Origin: Streptomyces luteolus
Lineage (GTDB): Bacteria; Actinomycetota; Actinomycetes; Streptomycetales; Streptomycetaceae
DNA: 64,000 nt
Reading direction: 5' to 3'
Assembly: GCF_029968015.1 (NCBI RefSeq)
Contig: NZ_JASCIS010000039.1
Coordinates: 1-64,000 of the forward strand
A program made the position numbers and the translations under genes. How positions within the stretch are numbered: the first letter of the stretch is position 1; every line of letters begins with the position of its first letter. This document shows, in pieces, positions 45,220 through 53,416 of the stretch. The notes beneath the pieces were generated by a model. That model saw only the letters and a program-made list of their open reading frames with translations. It made no database searches and had not been told where the DNA came from.

Positions 45220-45867
45220 TCAGCCCAGCGACCAGCGGAGCAGGTCGTCGAGCCCGGCCTTGACATCCCGGGCCGTGACCCCTCGTGTCCGTCGCTGATG
45301 GGCGATCAGGGACGCGGAGAGAGGGGCGAGGAGCGCGTCGGCGAGGAAGTGCGTGTCCGTCCCCGGCGGCCGGGCCTGGTCGAGCAGCGCGACCAGATGC
45401 GCGTGGTGGACCGCGTACGGACCGCTGCGGTACCGGGCCCCGGGCGCGCTGGTCTCGGCCGCGAGCATCAGCTCGAACTGCGCCTCCAGGCGGTCGGCGA
45501 GGGCGTGCAGGAACGCCCGGACGCGCGCCGTCGGCTCGGCCCCCGGCCCCAGCGGCGGCGTCCCCGCCATGAACTCCGACTGGAAGGAGCGTTCGTGCTC
45601 GTCGAGCAGCGCGAAGACGAGCCCCGCCCGGTCGCCGAAGCGGCGGTAGATCGTGCCCACGCCCACCCCGGCCGCACCGGCGACCAGGTCGACGGTGAGG
45701 CCCTGCACACCGTGCGTGGCCGCGATCCGGGCCGCCGCGGCGAGGATCCTGCGGCGGTTGCGGGCGGCGTCGACGCGCTCGGGGGCGGGCTGTCCGACCA
45801 CCGGCAGCAGGGGCCGCGGGACCGGCGTGTCGGACTCGGGCGGCAGGGCGGAGCGGCGGCTGTCCAC
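45220..45867 (-). CDS. TetR-family repressor
   Basis: A 215-residue TetR-type regulator. The helix-turn-helix lies near 36-80 (RRRILAAAARIAATHGVQGLTVDLVAGAAGVGVGTIYRRFGDRAGL); the rest is a helical ligand domain. The start is GTG with GTGAGGAA upstream. It is divergent from the WrbA-like gene over 356 bases that contain a palindrome (45981) and direct repeats (46131), so it probably represses that gene and itself, perhaps sensing a quinone product. Confidence 0.9.
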   Translation of the reverse strand: MDSRRSALPPESDTPVPRPLLPVVGQPAPERVDAARNRRRILAAAARIAATHGVQGLTVDLVAGAAGVGVGTIYRRFGDRAGLVFALLDEHERSFQSEFMAGTPPLGPGAEPTARVRAFLHALADRLEAQFELMLAAETSAPGARYRSGPYAVHHAHLVALLDQARPPGTDTHFLADALLAPLSASLIAHQRRTRGVTARDVKAGLDDLLRWSLG

Positions 45868-45980
45868 CGTGGTTCCTCACTTCCTGCTCGGGAGGCCGGT
45901 CGGCGTGGACGAGGGAGGTCGGCGCAGTCTACGTGCCGCTTCGCGCCGGAGAGGCGGGGGTGGCGCCGGGAACCCTTGCG

Positions 45981-46000
45981 AACCGGAGTGCGTTCCGGTT
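45981..46000. promoter_or_regulatory. candidate TetR operator palindrome
   Basis: AACCGGA, six bases, TCCGGTT forms a perfect 7-bp inverted repeat between the divergent TetR and WrbA-like genes, the size and place expected for a TetR-family operator. Confidence 0.6.
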
Positions 46001-46130
46001 AGTGTCGGGGCCGCAGACGCCGACACGTCCCAACTCCCCCTGCGCACAAGGAGGTTCGGACGGGAGAAGGACAGGCCGCCGAGGTTCTCGTACGGTGCCG
46101 GACGCGCCTGTCTCACGCCGCAGTGCACAC

Positions 46131-46164
46131 CAGACACGTCACCAGACACGTCACCAGACACGCC
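46131..46164. repeat. 12-bp direct repeats upstream of WrbA-like gene
   Basis: Two exact CAGACACGTCAC units and a third partial copy lie 60-90 bases before the WrbA-like start, possibly part of its control region. Confidence 0.7.
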
Positions 46165-46223
46165 TCTTGGCGGCAGCCGCGCAGCACACGGCCCGCTCCA
46201 GACGACGAGGGCAGGAGTCCGAA

Positions 46224-46832
46224 ATGAGCCTGAACGTTGCTGTCATCTACTACTCCGCGACCGGAAACGTGCACCAGATCGCCCAGGCGGTCGCCGAGGG
46301 AGCGGAAAAGGCCGGGGCGGAGGTACGCCTGCGCCGGGTCGCGGAACTCGCCCCGGACAGCGCGATCGACGCCAACCCGGCGTGGCGGGCGCACACAGAG
46401 GCCGCCGCCGCTGTCGAGCTCGCCACGCTCGACGACCTCACCTGGGCCGACGGCATCGCCTTCGGCACTCCGACGCGGTTCGGGAACGTGGCCGCGCAGC
46501 TCAAGCAGTTCCTGGACACCACCGGCGGACTGTGGGCCGCGGGCGAGCTCGCCGACAAGACGGTGACCGGCTTCACCAGCGCCGCCAACGACCACGGCGG
46601 CAACGAGTCCACGCTGCTCGCCCTGTACCACACCATGCACCACTGGGGCGCGATCACCGTTCCGCCCGGCTACACCGACGCCAGCGTCTATGCCGCCGGC
46701 GGCAACCCTTACGGCACGTCGCACGCCTCGCGCGACGGCGGCCCCACCGAGGAGGTGCTGGTCGCCGCCGGCTTCCAGGGCCGACGGCTGGCCCGGATCA
46801 CCGCCCGCATCGCGGGGGAGGGCGAGGCCTGA
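46224..46832 (+). CDS. WrbA-like NAD(P)H:quinone oxidoreductase
   Basis: A 202-residue flavodoxin-fold FMN protein. FMN contacts are YYSATGNVHQIAQAV at the N-terminus and FGTPTRFGNVAAQLKQFLDTTG in the middle; the C-terminal YAAGGNPYGTSHAS is typical of WrbA. It performs two-electron reduction of quinones, which prevents redox cycling. Placed in a quinone-polyketide cluster under a divergent TetR repressor, it may protect the producer or adjust the redox state of intermediates. GGCAGGAGT precedes the ATG. Confidence 0.9.
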   Translation: MSLNVAVIYYSATGNVHQIAQAVAEGAEKAGAEVRLRRVAELAPDSAIDANPAWRAHTEAAAAVELATLDDLTWADGIAFGTPTRFGNVAAQLKQFLDTTGGLWAAGELADKTVTGFTSAANDHGGNESTLLALYHTMHHWGAITVPPGYTDASVYAAGGNPYGTSHASRDGGPTEEVLVAAGFQGRRLARITARIAGEGEA

Positions 46833-46856
46833 AACGGTGCACGGCCCTGCCGAGCC

Positions 46857-46874
46857 TTCGAGCCGTCTTGGACT
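46857..46874 (+). promoter_or_regulatory. candidate SARP binding site
   Basis: TTCGAGC, four bases, TTGGACT: two heptamers at 11-bp spacing, 75 bases before the start of the unknown-protein operon. Heptamers of this type spaced by four bases are the known binding pattern of ActII-ORF4-like SARPs. Confidence 0.6.
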
Positions 46875-46948
46875 CCGCCACGGGAGGGTGGCGTGGGAGG
46901 CAGCTCAGCGGCAGGCATCCAGGCGGTACAGGGGGAGATGGAACGGTC

Positions 46949-48148
46949 ATGACGCACCAGCGGGACGTACCCGAACCGCACAGCGCCCGTACGGCACCGG
47001 GAGCGCAGGAAGCACCCGAGCCGGAGGCAACGGGGCCCGACGTACGGGAGTCGGCGTTACCGGAGCCGGAGTTACCGGAGCCGGAGTCCGGGGACTCGGA
47101 GTTGTCGCAGGCACCGGAGCCGCCGGTCTCGGACGCACGGGAATCGGAGGGAGTCCGCGCCCACCGGCACAAGGTGCTGTGGCACACCGACTTCAGTGAA
47201 GGCTTCGCCACCACCGGGCCGGAAGCCCGCTGGTACCACTCCGCGACGGGCCCGTACATCGGTGACGACGGCGTCGTCACCACCGGCGAGCGCGGCCTGC
47301 GCGTGTGCTCCGGCGGCGTCGGCGCACAGGGCGATCCCGCGTTCGTACGCACCCTCGCCCAGGAGCAGGACAACGGCCACGGACTTCCCGGTCTGCTCGA
47401 CCACGTCAAGTGGCTCGCCTACATCAAGCACCACTCCTCGACCGGCCTGCCGGGCTTCGACGCCCCGCCCCACGGAGAGCTGGTCTTCGAGGCCGAGGTG
47501 TCCGGCCGCACCTACGGCACAGCGGCCCACCCGTTCGGGGCGGCCGTGCACGATCCCGAGGACGACCTGCGGCTCGCCGCGTCCGCGATCAACGCCTTCG
47601 ACCCGGAGACGCTTCTGGTCGTCGACTTCTTCCTGACCAACCGCAGGATCTACGCCTTCTACGAACGGCTGCCGTTCGCCCGCCGACAGCTCGGCGACTA
47701 CGCGTCGTTCTCCTACGCGATACCCGTCGCCCGGCGCACGCCCGACCGGCGCCACCGTCTCGCGCTGCACTACAACCGCTCAGCGGGCCTGGCGCGCTGG
47801 CTCATCGACGGCCACGAGGTCTTCCGCGTGGCACGCCTGGGATACCGGCTGGCTCCGCCGCAGCACCCCGTCCTGGACCACGGAGGTGCCGATGCCGCGG
47901 TGGCTCCGCGCCAACTCAACGGCGGCATCGGCCTGTTCAGCCTCCTCGACGGCGCGCCCGCGGGCCGGGCCGGAGCCGGTCTCGTACGCCTCTCCAGCGC
48001 GGAGGACTTCTACTTCGCCCAGTCCGCCCCGGCGCCGGAGCCACAGGAATTCCTGGACGACAAGAGCGCGGAGACCAACCGCCTCTTCGGACAGGGCGCG
48101 AGCATCGACGTGGCCCGCTACACCGTCCGGAGGGGGCTCCACCAGTGA
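46949..48148 (+). CDS. unknown protein A of a paralogous pair (DUF6081-like?)
   Basis: A 399-residue protein related over nearly its whole length to the one at 50673. Shared blocks include the N-terminal WxxDFxxGFxTTGPxARW, GPYIGDDGxVTT, GRTYGTAAHPFG, FFLTN and YERLPFxRxQLGDYASF, and EVFRVxRxGxRLA. It looks like an all-beta, lectin- or cyclase-like fold with no signal peptide; I believe it belongs to DUF6081 but cannot check. The first 65 residues are an acidic EPE-rich tail absent from the paralogue, containing two TTA codons (Leu37, Leu42; 47057 and 47072). It overlaps the lipocalin gene by GTGA. Confidence 0.85.
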   Translation: MTHQRDVPEPHSARTAPGAQEAPEPEATGPDVRESALPEPELPEPESGDSELSQAPEPPVSDARESEGVRAHRHKVLWHTDFSEGFATTGPEARWYHSATGPYIGDDGVVTTGERGLRVCSGGVGAQGDPAFVRTLAQEQDNGHGLPGLLDHVKWLAYIKHHSSTGLPGFDAPPHGELVFEAEVSGRTYGTAAHPFGAAVHDPEDDLRLAASAINAFDPETLLVVDFFLTNRRIYAFYERLPFARRQLGDYASFSYAIPVARRTPDRRHRLALHYNRSAGLARWLIDGHEVFRVARLGYRLAPPQHPVLDHGGADAAVAPRQLNGGIGLFSLLDGAPAGRAGAGLVRLSSAEDFYFAQSAPAPEPQEFLDDKSAETNRLFGQGASIDVARYTVRRGLHQ

Positions 48149-48606
48149 ACGACCGCAACGCCGAGCAGCCCGCGCCGACGCTGGCCGAGCTGGCAGGCAC
48201 CTGGCGGCTGGTCTCGTACGACGACGTGGACGACACGGGCGGCGCCGGCGAAGGACCGCTCGGCCCGGCCCCCGCAGGACTCCTGCTCTACGACGGACAA
48301 GGGCACATGGCGGTCAGCATGATGCGGACCGGACCCCCCGCGCCCGCCGCGCCGGGGCCGCAGTCCGGCGAAGCGGCCCCTGCCCGGCAGCACGAGACGT
48401 TCATGGGCTACGCGGGGCGGTGGCGCCTGACCGGCGAGCGCACCGTGGTCCACCACGTCGCGGTCAGCGCCCACGGCCACATGGTGGGCCAGGACCTCAT
48501 CCGCGAGCTGGAGCAGGACGGGGACCGGCTCGTTCTGTACGGCACCGCCATGATCGGCGGGCGGCCGCAGCGGCGGCGGCTCTGCTGGGAACGGGTGCGC
48601 GAGTGA
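48145..48606 (+). CDS. lipocalin-like domain protein
   Basis: A 153-residue protein of the lipocalin-like (Lipocalin_5) type: LAGTWRLVSYDDVDD at the N-terminus, LLLYDGQGHMAVSMMR, FMGYAGRWRLTGERTVVHHVAVS and a final GRPQRRRLCWERV. Members are small beta-barrels, some of which act in polyketide clusters as binding or cyclising proteins. The GTG start overlaps the preceding stop, so it is co-translated. Catalytic function is not evident. Confidence 0.85.
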   Translation: MNDRNAEQPAPTLAELAGTWRLVSYDDVDDTGGAGEGPLGPAPAGLLLYDGQGHMAVSMMRTGPPAPAAPGPQSGEAAPARQHETFMGYAGRWRLTGERTVVHHVAVSAHGHMVGQDLIRELEQDGDRLVLYGTAMIGGRPQRRRLCWERVRE

Positions 48607-48662
48607 CCCGTCCCGAACTCCCGTAAGAACGCACTCCTCTTCAACGCGAAGGAAACACCGCC

Positions 48663-49592
48663 ATGAAGGCCCTTACCGCATCCTCCTACGGCCCGGTCGA
48701 GCAACTGACCATCACCGATGTGCCCAGGCCCGTACCCGCGGCCGGACAGGTTCTGATCAAGGTGCGGGCCGCCGCCCTGAACGCCCTGGACATCCGGCTC
48801 ACCACGGGCGAGTTCCGCGAGCAGATGCCCATAGAACACCCCTTCCATCCCGGACTCGACGCCGCGGGCACGGTGGAGGCCGTGGGCGAGGGCGTCACCC
48901 GGTTCGCCGTGGGGGACGAGGTCGTGGCGTTCACCTACCCGCACTTCGGCACCGTCGCCGAGTACGCACTGGCCGCCGACGGACCGAACCTCCTCCGCCG
49001 CCCGCCCGCGCTCCCGCCGGAGGCCGCCGCAGCGCTGCCGCAGGCCGCCATGACCGCCGCCGCAGCCCACGACGCGGCCCAACTCAAGCCCGGACAGAGC
49101 GTGTTGGTGATCGGCGCACCCGGCGGCGTCGGGTCCTACCTGCTCCAGCTCGCCACCCGGTCCGGCGCCGAGGTGCTCGCCACCGGCAAGCCCGAGGACG
49201 AGGAGTACCTGCGCCGCCTCGGGGCCGTCGCGACCATCGACTACACCAGCAGGGAAGTCGCCGAGGAAGCGCGCCGGCTGCGCCCCGCCGGTGTGGACGT
49301 GGTGGTCGACCTGGTCAACGCGGGGCCCGGGCTCGCCGCCACCGCGGCAGCCGCCAAGGACGGCGGACTCCTCGTCTCCACGCTGGGCGGCCCGCCGCGG
49401 TTCGAGCGCGAGGTCACGGCCGCCTACGTGGGAGTGGAGCAGGGCATCGGGCAACTGGAAGAGCTCGTGCGGCGCACGGCCGAGGGGGAGCTGGAGGTAC
49501 GCGTCGACCTGCACCCGTTCACCCGGGCTGTCGAGGCGGCGCAGCAGTTCGCCGGCGCCCACTCCCGGGGCAAGCTCGTCATCGGCTTCTGA
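48663..49592 (+). CDS. zinc-free MDR reductase (quinone oxidoreductase / ActVI-ORF2-like)
   Basis: A 309-residue medium-chain reductase. The N-terminal GroES-like domain has GLDAAGTVEAVGEGVTRFAVGDEV; the NADPH motif is VIGAPGGVGSYLLQLA near 155-170. Zinc ligands are absent, as in quinone oxidoreductases and enoyl reductases. ActVI-ORF2 of actinorhodin, an enoyl reductase on the pyran ring, is of this class, so a similar step is possible. A CGAAGGAAA site precedes the ATG. Confidence 0.88.
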   Translation: MKALTASSYGPVEQLTITDVPRPVPAAGQVLIKVRAAALNALDIRLTTGEFREQMPIEHPFHPGLDAAGTVEAVGEGVTRFAVGDEVVAFTYPHFGTVAEYALAADGPNLLRRPPALPPEAAAALPQAAMTAAAAHDAAQLKPGQSVLVIGAPGGVGSYLLQLATRSGAEVLATGKPEDEEYLRRLGAVATIDYTSREVAEEARRLRPAGVDVVVDLVNAGPGLAATAAAAKDGGLLVSTLGGPPRFEREVTAAYVGVEQGIGQLEELVRRTAEGELEVRVDLHPFTRAVEAAQQFAGAHSRGKLVIGF

Positions 49593-49662
49593 GCCGCTGC
49601 CGGGCCGGGCCACCGGTCCCGCCCGGCACGCACCACGAAGCGACCGCACCGAGGTGACTGCA

Positions 49663-50676
49663 GTGGCCTACGACTACGACCCCGAGCTGGCGTCCTGGGC
49701 GGACCGCCTGGCGCCGGTCGACTACACCGACCCGCTCGCCGCGCGGGCCGCGGTCCGCGCCATCGCGGGGCGCCGGCCCGCCTACCAACCCCTCGGTTCC
49801 GTCGAGGAGTTCGACGCCACCGCCCCGGGCCCGGACGGCGCCCCGCCCGTCCGGCTGAGGGTCCACCGCCCCGCCCGCCGGGGCACGGAGCCCGGCCCCG
49901 GGCTGCTGTACCTGCACTGGGGCGGCTTCGTGTGCGGCGACGTGGACGCCATCCGGCCCACGGTGCAGCGCCTGGCGGACCGTACCGGTGCCGTCGTGGT
50001 GGCGGTGGCCTACCGTCTGGCTCCCGAGCACCCCTACCCCGCCGGCCTCGACGACGCGTACGCGGCCCTGTGCTGGACGGCGGAGCACGCGGCGGACCTC
50101 GGCGTGGACCCCGCGCGTCTCGGGGTCGGCGGAGAGAGTGCCGGTGGCGGCCTCGCCGCGGCACTCGCCCTGCTCGCCCGCGACCGCGGCGGGCCGGCGC
50201 TCCGCTTCCAGTGCCTGATGTGGCCGGAGCTCGACGACCGCCTGGAGACGGTGTCGGCCCGGTCCTTCACCGACACACCCAAGTGGAACCGCGCCTGCGC
50301 GCAGGCCAGTTGGGGCTTCTACCTGGGTCCGCGACACCGGCCCGGCGCGAACGAGGTGCCGCCCTACGCCGCCCCGGCACGGGCACCGGACCTGTCCGGG
50401 CTGCCTCCCGCGTACGTCTGCGTCTGCGAGTACGACCCGGGCCGGGACGAGGCGATCACCTACGCGCACCGGCTGATCCAGGCCGGGGTGCGCACCGAGA
50501 TCGGCTACTACCCGGGGACGTTCCACGCCTCCGTCTCGGTCGCCGAGGCCGCCGTGAGCCAGAAGATGCTCGCGGACCAGACCGACGCGCTGGTCCGCGG
50601 CCTGCGCGGCGCACCGCCGGGCGAGCCGGCATCCCGTACACCACATACCGGTCCGGACGGAAGGACGAGCGCATGA
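49663..50676 (+). CDS. alpha/beta hydrolase (hormone-sensitive-lipase type)
   Basis: A 337-residue esterase of the HSL family. The oxyanion motif reads LYLHWGGFVCG where HGGG is usual (Trp for the second position), the nucleophile elbow is GGESAGGGLAA, and Asp and His follow in CEYDPGRDEA and GTFHAS. It may hydrolyse an acyl ester or release or rearrange a polyketide. The GTG at 49663 follows CCGAGGTGA. It overlaps the next gene by ATGA. Confidence 0.88.
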   Translation: MAYDYDPELASWADRLAPVDYTDPLAARAAVRAIAGRRPAYQPLGSVEEFDATAPGPDGAPPVRLRVHRPARRGTEPGPGLLYLHWGGFVCGDVDAIRPTVQRLADRTGAVVVAVAYRLAPEHPYPAGLDDAYAALCWTAEHAADLGVDPARLGVGGESAGGGLAAALALLARDRGGPALRFQCLMWPELDDRLETVSARSFTDTPKWNRACAQASWGFYLGPRHRPGANEVPPYAAPARAPDLSGLPPAYVCVCEYDPGRDEAITYAHRLIQAGVRTEIGYYPGTFHASVSVAEAAVSQKMLADQTDALVRGLRGAPPGEPASRTPHTGPDGRTSA

Positions 50677-51683
50677 CCGACGGTGCAGGCGAGAAGGTCG
50701 TCTGGGACGCCGACTTCACCAGCGGCTTCACCACGACTGGCCCGGGCGCTCGCTGGTGGTACTACGGGCAAGGGCCCTACATCGGCGACGACGGCCACGT
50801 GACCACCTCCGAAAAGGGCCTGCGGGTGGTCGCCGGCGGCGTCAACCCGGCCACGGGAGAGCCCGCGTTCGTCCGCACCCTCGGGCAGGACCACGTCAAC
50901 GGCGCCGACCTGCCCGGCGAGATCGACCACGTCAAATTCCTGGCCTACGCCAACGAGACCGCCGGCAGCGGGACGCCCGGCTTCGACGCGGTCCGCGGGC
51001 AGGTGCTCCACTTCGACACGGTGCTCTCCGGGCGCACCTACGGCACCGCCGCGCACCCCTTCGGTACCGCGGTGCGCGACCCGGACAGCGACCTGCGGCT
51101 GGCCTCGGTCTCGGCGCCGATCGTGGACTTCGAGAGCTTCGTCGGCATCGAGTTCTTCCTCACCAACACCAAGGTGTACGTCGTCTACGAGAGGCTTCCC
51201 TTCGGCCGCCCGCAGCTCGGCGACTACGCGGCGTTCCTCTACGCCGTCCCGGTCGCCGACCGCTCACCGCAGGACGTGCACCACTGCCGGGTGTCGTACG
51301 ACCGCGCCGCCGGAACCGTCCGCTACCTCCTGGAGGGCGAGGAGGTCTTCCGGGTCGACCGGATAGGCCACCGCCTCGCCGGCCGTGAGCATCTGATACT
51401 CGACCACGGCGGCGAGGACACCCTGGCCGAACCGCGCCAGTTCGCCCCCGGCGTCGCCCTGTTCACGGTCCTCGACGGGTCGCTTCCGGGGCGCGTGGAC
51501 TCCGGCCTGGTGCGGCTCACCTCCCGGCAGGGGCACTACTACAGTCCCGCGAAGGGGCCGCCCACGCCGCAGACCTTCGCCGACCACCGGAGCGAGGCGG
51601 CCGCCCGGCTCTTCGGGCAGGGCGCCGAGGCGACGGTGTCCAGCTGCACGGTCTCCACGTCCGAGGCCGCCGGAGGAGGCTGA
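50673..51683 (+). CDS. unknown protein B of a paralogous pair (DUF6081-like?)
   Basis: A 336-residue protein, clearly a paralogue of the one at 46949 but without its acidic N-terminal tail. It begins directly with the shared core (VVWDADFTSGFTTTGPGARWWYYGQ) and ends with PQTFADHRSEAAARLFGQGAEATV, matching QEFLDDKSAETNRLFGQGASIDV in copy A. The strong conservation of surface aromatic and His residues suggests a ligand-binding or enzymatic role on an aromatic compound. No signal peptide. The start overlaps the esterase stop. Confidence 0.85.
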   Translation: MTDGAGEKVVWDADFTSGFTTTGPGARWWYYGQGPYIGDDGHVTTSEKGLRVVAGGVNPATGEPAFVRTLGQDHVNGADLPGEIDHVKFLAYANETAGSGTPGFDAVRGQVLHFDTVLSGRTYGTAAHPFGTAVRDPDSDLRLASVSAPIVDFESFVGIEFFLTNTKVYVVYERLPFGRPQLGDYAAFLYAVPVADRSPQDVHHCRVSYDRAAGTVRYLLEGEEVFRVDRIGHRLAGREHLILDHGGEDTLAEPRQFAPGVALFTVLDGSLPGRVDSGLVRLTSRQGHYYSPAKGPPTPQTFADHRSEAAARLFGQGAEATVSSCTVSTSEAAGGG

Positions 51684-51727
51684 TCCCGTCCCCTGCCCGT
51701 ACGGCCCGTCCCGGCCGTGACACGATC

Positions 51728-51757
51728 GGGGCCCGCGGAGCGTCCGCCGCGGGCCCC
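51728..51757. terminator. bidirectional hairpin terminator
   Basis: A perfect 11-bp inverted repeat (GGGGCCCGCGG, 8-base loop) separates two converging operons, the one ending at 51683 and the long minus-strand polyketide operon ending at 51788. Confidence 0.85.
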
Positions 51758-51787
51758 GTCAGGGCGTCGGTGTCCGTGCGAACCGCG

Positions 51788-53398
51788 TCAGCATCCTTCG
51801 GGAAGTTCGACGGACTGCGCGTGGCGGAAGAAGTCCGTCGGATCGAACCGCGCCTTCACCTGCTGGAGCCTGCGGTAGTTGTCCTTGTAGTAGAGGGCGT
51901 GCCACGGCACCCCGGACCTGTTGTACCGGGGGTCACGGATGTCGGTGTCCGGGGAGTTGATGTAGCAGCCGTCGGACTGTTCGCCCGGCACCGGGTAGCC
52001 GCCGGTCTCCGCGAACGCGGTGTGGAAGATGTCACGGAGCCAGCCCATGTGCTGCTCGTCCTCGCGCGGGTCCATCCAGTAGTTCTCGAACAGGGCGAGG
52101 AACGCCGAGTCGCGGTGCACGGACGCGGTGGCGTGCGGGGCGACGGCGTTGATCCGGCCGCCGGCCACCCCGGTGAGCTGGAGAGTCGCGTGCGGATTGG
52201 CGTAGTCGTCGCGGGTCATCTGCTCGTAGAGCGTGCCGATCTGGGCGTCGGTGAAGCCCTTGCGCATGTACGCGGTCTTGACTCCGCTGCGCATCGCGGG
52301 GCTGGTCATCAGGGTGGGATTGCTGGTGCCTATCAGCTCGGTCGCCTCCAGCCAGCGAAGTCTCTGCACCGGCGGGACGGCGGCCTTGGTGCCCTGGGTG
52401 AGCGCCGAGAGGTAACCGGTCAGCAGCGCCTCGGCGTTGGGCACCCCGGCGTCCATCTGCGTGAGGATGTTGATGCTCTGCGACGCCTTGTGCTGGAGGA
52501 AGACCACGCCGGTCAGCGAGGCGTACGGAGAGCCGGGGTCCATGTTCTGCTCGTGCCACGTGCCGAAGTTGCGCACCAGGCGGGTGAAGCCGGTGCGGTC
52601 CAGGTCGGCCCAGGGCACCGGGACGACGCTCAGGAGGACGTCCTTGGGCGGGCGCGGCAACTGCTCGGACGGGTCCGCGCCGCGGCAGCCCGGGGAGCGG
52701 AACCAGTAGCGCGTGACGATGCCGAAGTTGCCGCCGCCGCCACCGGTGACGGCCCACCACAGGTCGTGGTGGGGGTCCTCGGGATCGCGGGACGCGGTGA
52801 CCCGGCGGGCCCGGCGGTCGCGCCCGACGACCACCATCTCCACCGCCTCCAGGTGGTCCACCACATAGCCGAACTTGCGGGACAGGAGCCCGTACCCGCC
52901 GCCGCTCGCATGGCCGCCGATGCCGACTCCGGGACACACCCCGCCCGGCAGGGTCACTCCCCACCCCTTGAACAACCACTCGTAGATACGGCCCAGTTGG
53001 GCCCCGCCCTCGACGGCGAAAGCCCGGCGCTGCCTGCAGTAGTAGACGTCGTACATCAGGGACAGGTCGATGATGACGTCGGCCTCGGGGTGGTAGACGA
53101 ACGGCGCGTAGCTGTGGCCGCCGCCGCGGACGGAGACCCGTCGGCCGGTACGGGCGGCCCGGTCCACGGCGTGCAGCACCTGGTCGGAGTTGCCGACGAC
53201 CTGGATGTACTCGGGTGCGGCGACCCAGCGCTTGTCGTTCCCGATGACGAGCTCGGGATAGCGGGGGTCGTCCGGCGTGACCCGCACCGGTCGGAACGGC
53301 GCGGCGATGCTCCGTACCGGCTCGAAGCCGGCCGCGGACGCCTCCGGTAAGGGGCGTCCGTCGTGGGCGGCGTCTTCCCTGTTCTCCTCGTGGTCCAT
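51788..53398 (-). CDS. BBE-type FAD-linked oxidoreductase (bicovalent flavin)
   Basis: A 536-residue berberine-bridge-enzyme-like oxidase. The FAD domain has RGGGHSYAP, whose His should bind the 8-alpha position, and GVCPGVGIGGHASGGGYG, whose Cys should bind C6, giving a bicovalent flavin. The C-terminal BBE motif is YNRSGVPWHALYYKDNYRRLQQVKARFDPTDFFRHAQSV. Such enzymes perform O2-dependent dehydrogenations on late intermediates. Leu17 is a TTA codon (53348-53350), adding bldA control. It is the last gene of the minus-strand operon, 18 bases after the Baeyer-Villiger gene. Confidence 0.92.
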   Translation of the reverse strand: MDHEENREDAAHDGRPLPEASAAGFEPVRSIAAPFRPVRVTPDDPRYPELVIGNDKRWVAAPEYIQVVGNSDQVLHAVDRAARTGRRVSVRGGGHSYAPFVYHPEADVIIDLSLMYDVYYCRQRRAFAVEGGAQLGRIYEWLFKGWGVTLPGGVCPGVGIGGHASGGGYGLLSRKFGYVVDHLEAVEMVVVGRDRRARRVTASRDPEDPHHDLWWAVTGGGGGNFGIVTRYWFRSPGCRGADPSEQLPRPPKDVLLSVVPVPWADLDRTGFTRLVRNFGTWHEQNMDPGSPYASLTGVVFLQHKASQSINILTQMDAGVPNAEALLTGYLSALTQGTKAAVPPVQRLRWLEATELIGTSNPTLMTSPAMRSGVKTAYMRKGFTDAQIGTLYEQMTRDDYANPHATLQLTGVAGGRINAVAPHATASVHRDSAFLALFENYWMDPREDEQHMGWLRDIFHTAFAETGGYPVPGEQSDGCYINSPDTDIRDPRYNRSGVPWHALYYKDNYRRLQQVKARFDPTDFFRHAQSVELPEGC

Positions 53399-53416
53399 GG
53401 TCCCTTTCTCGTTCTC

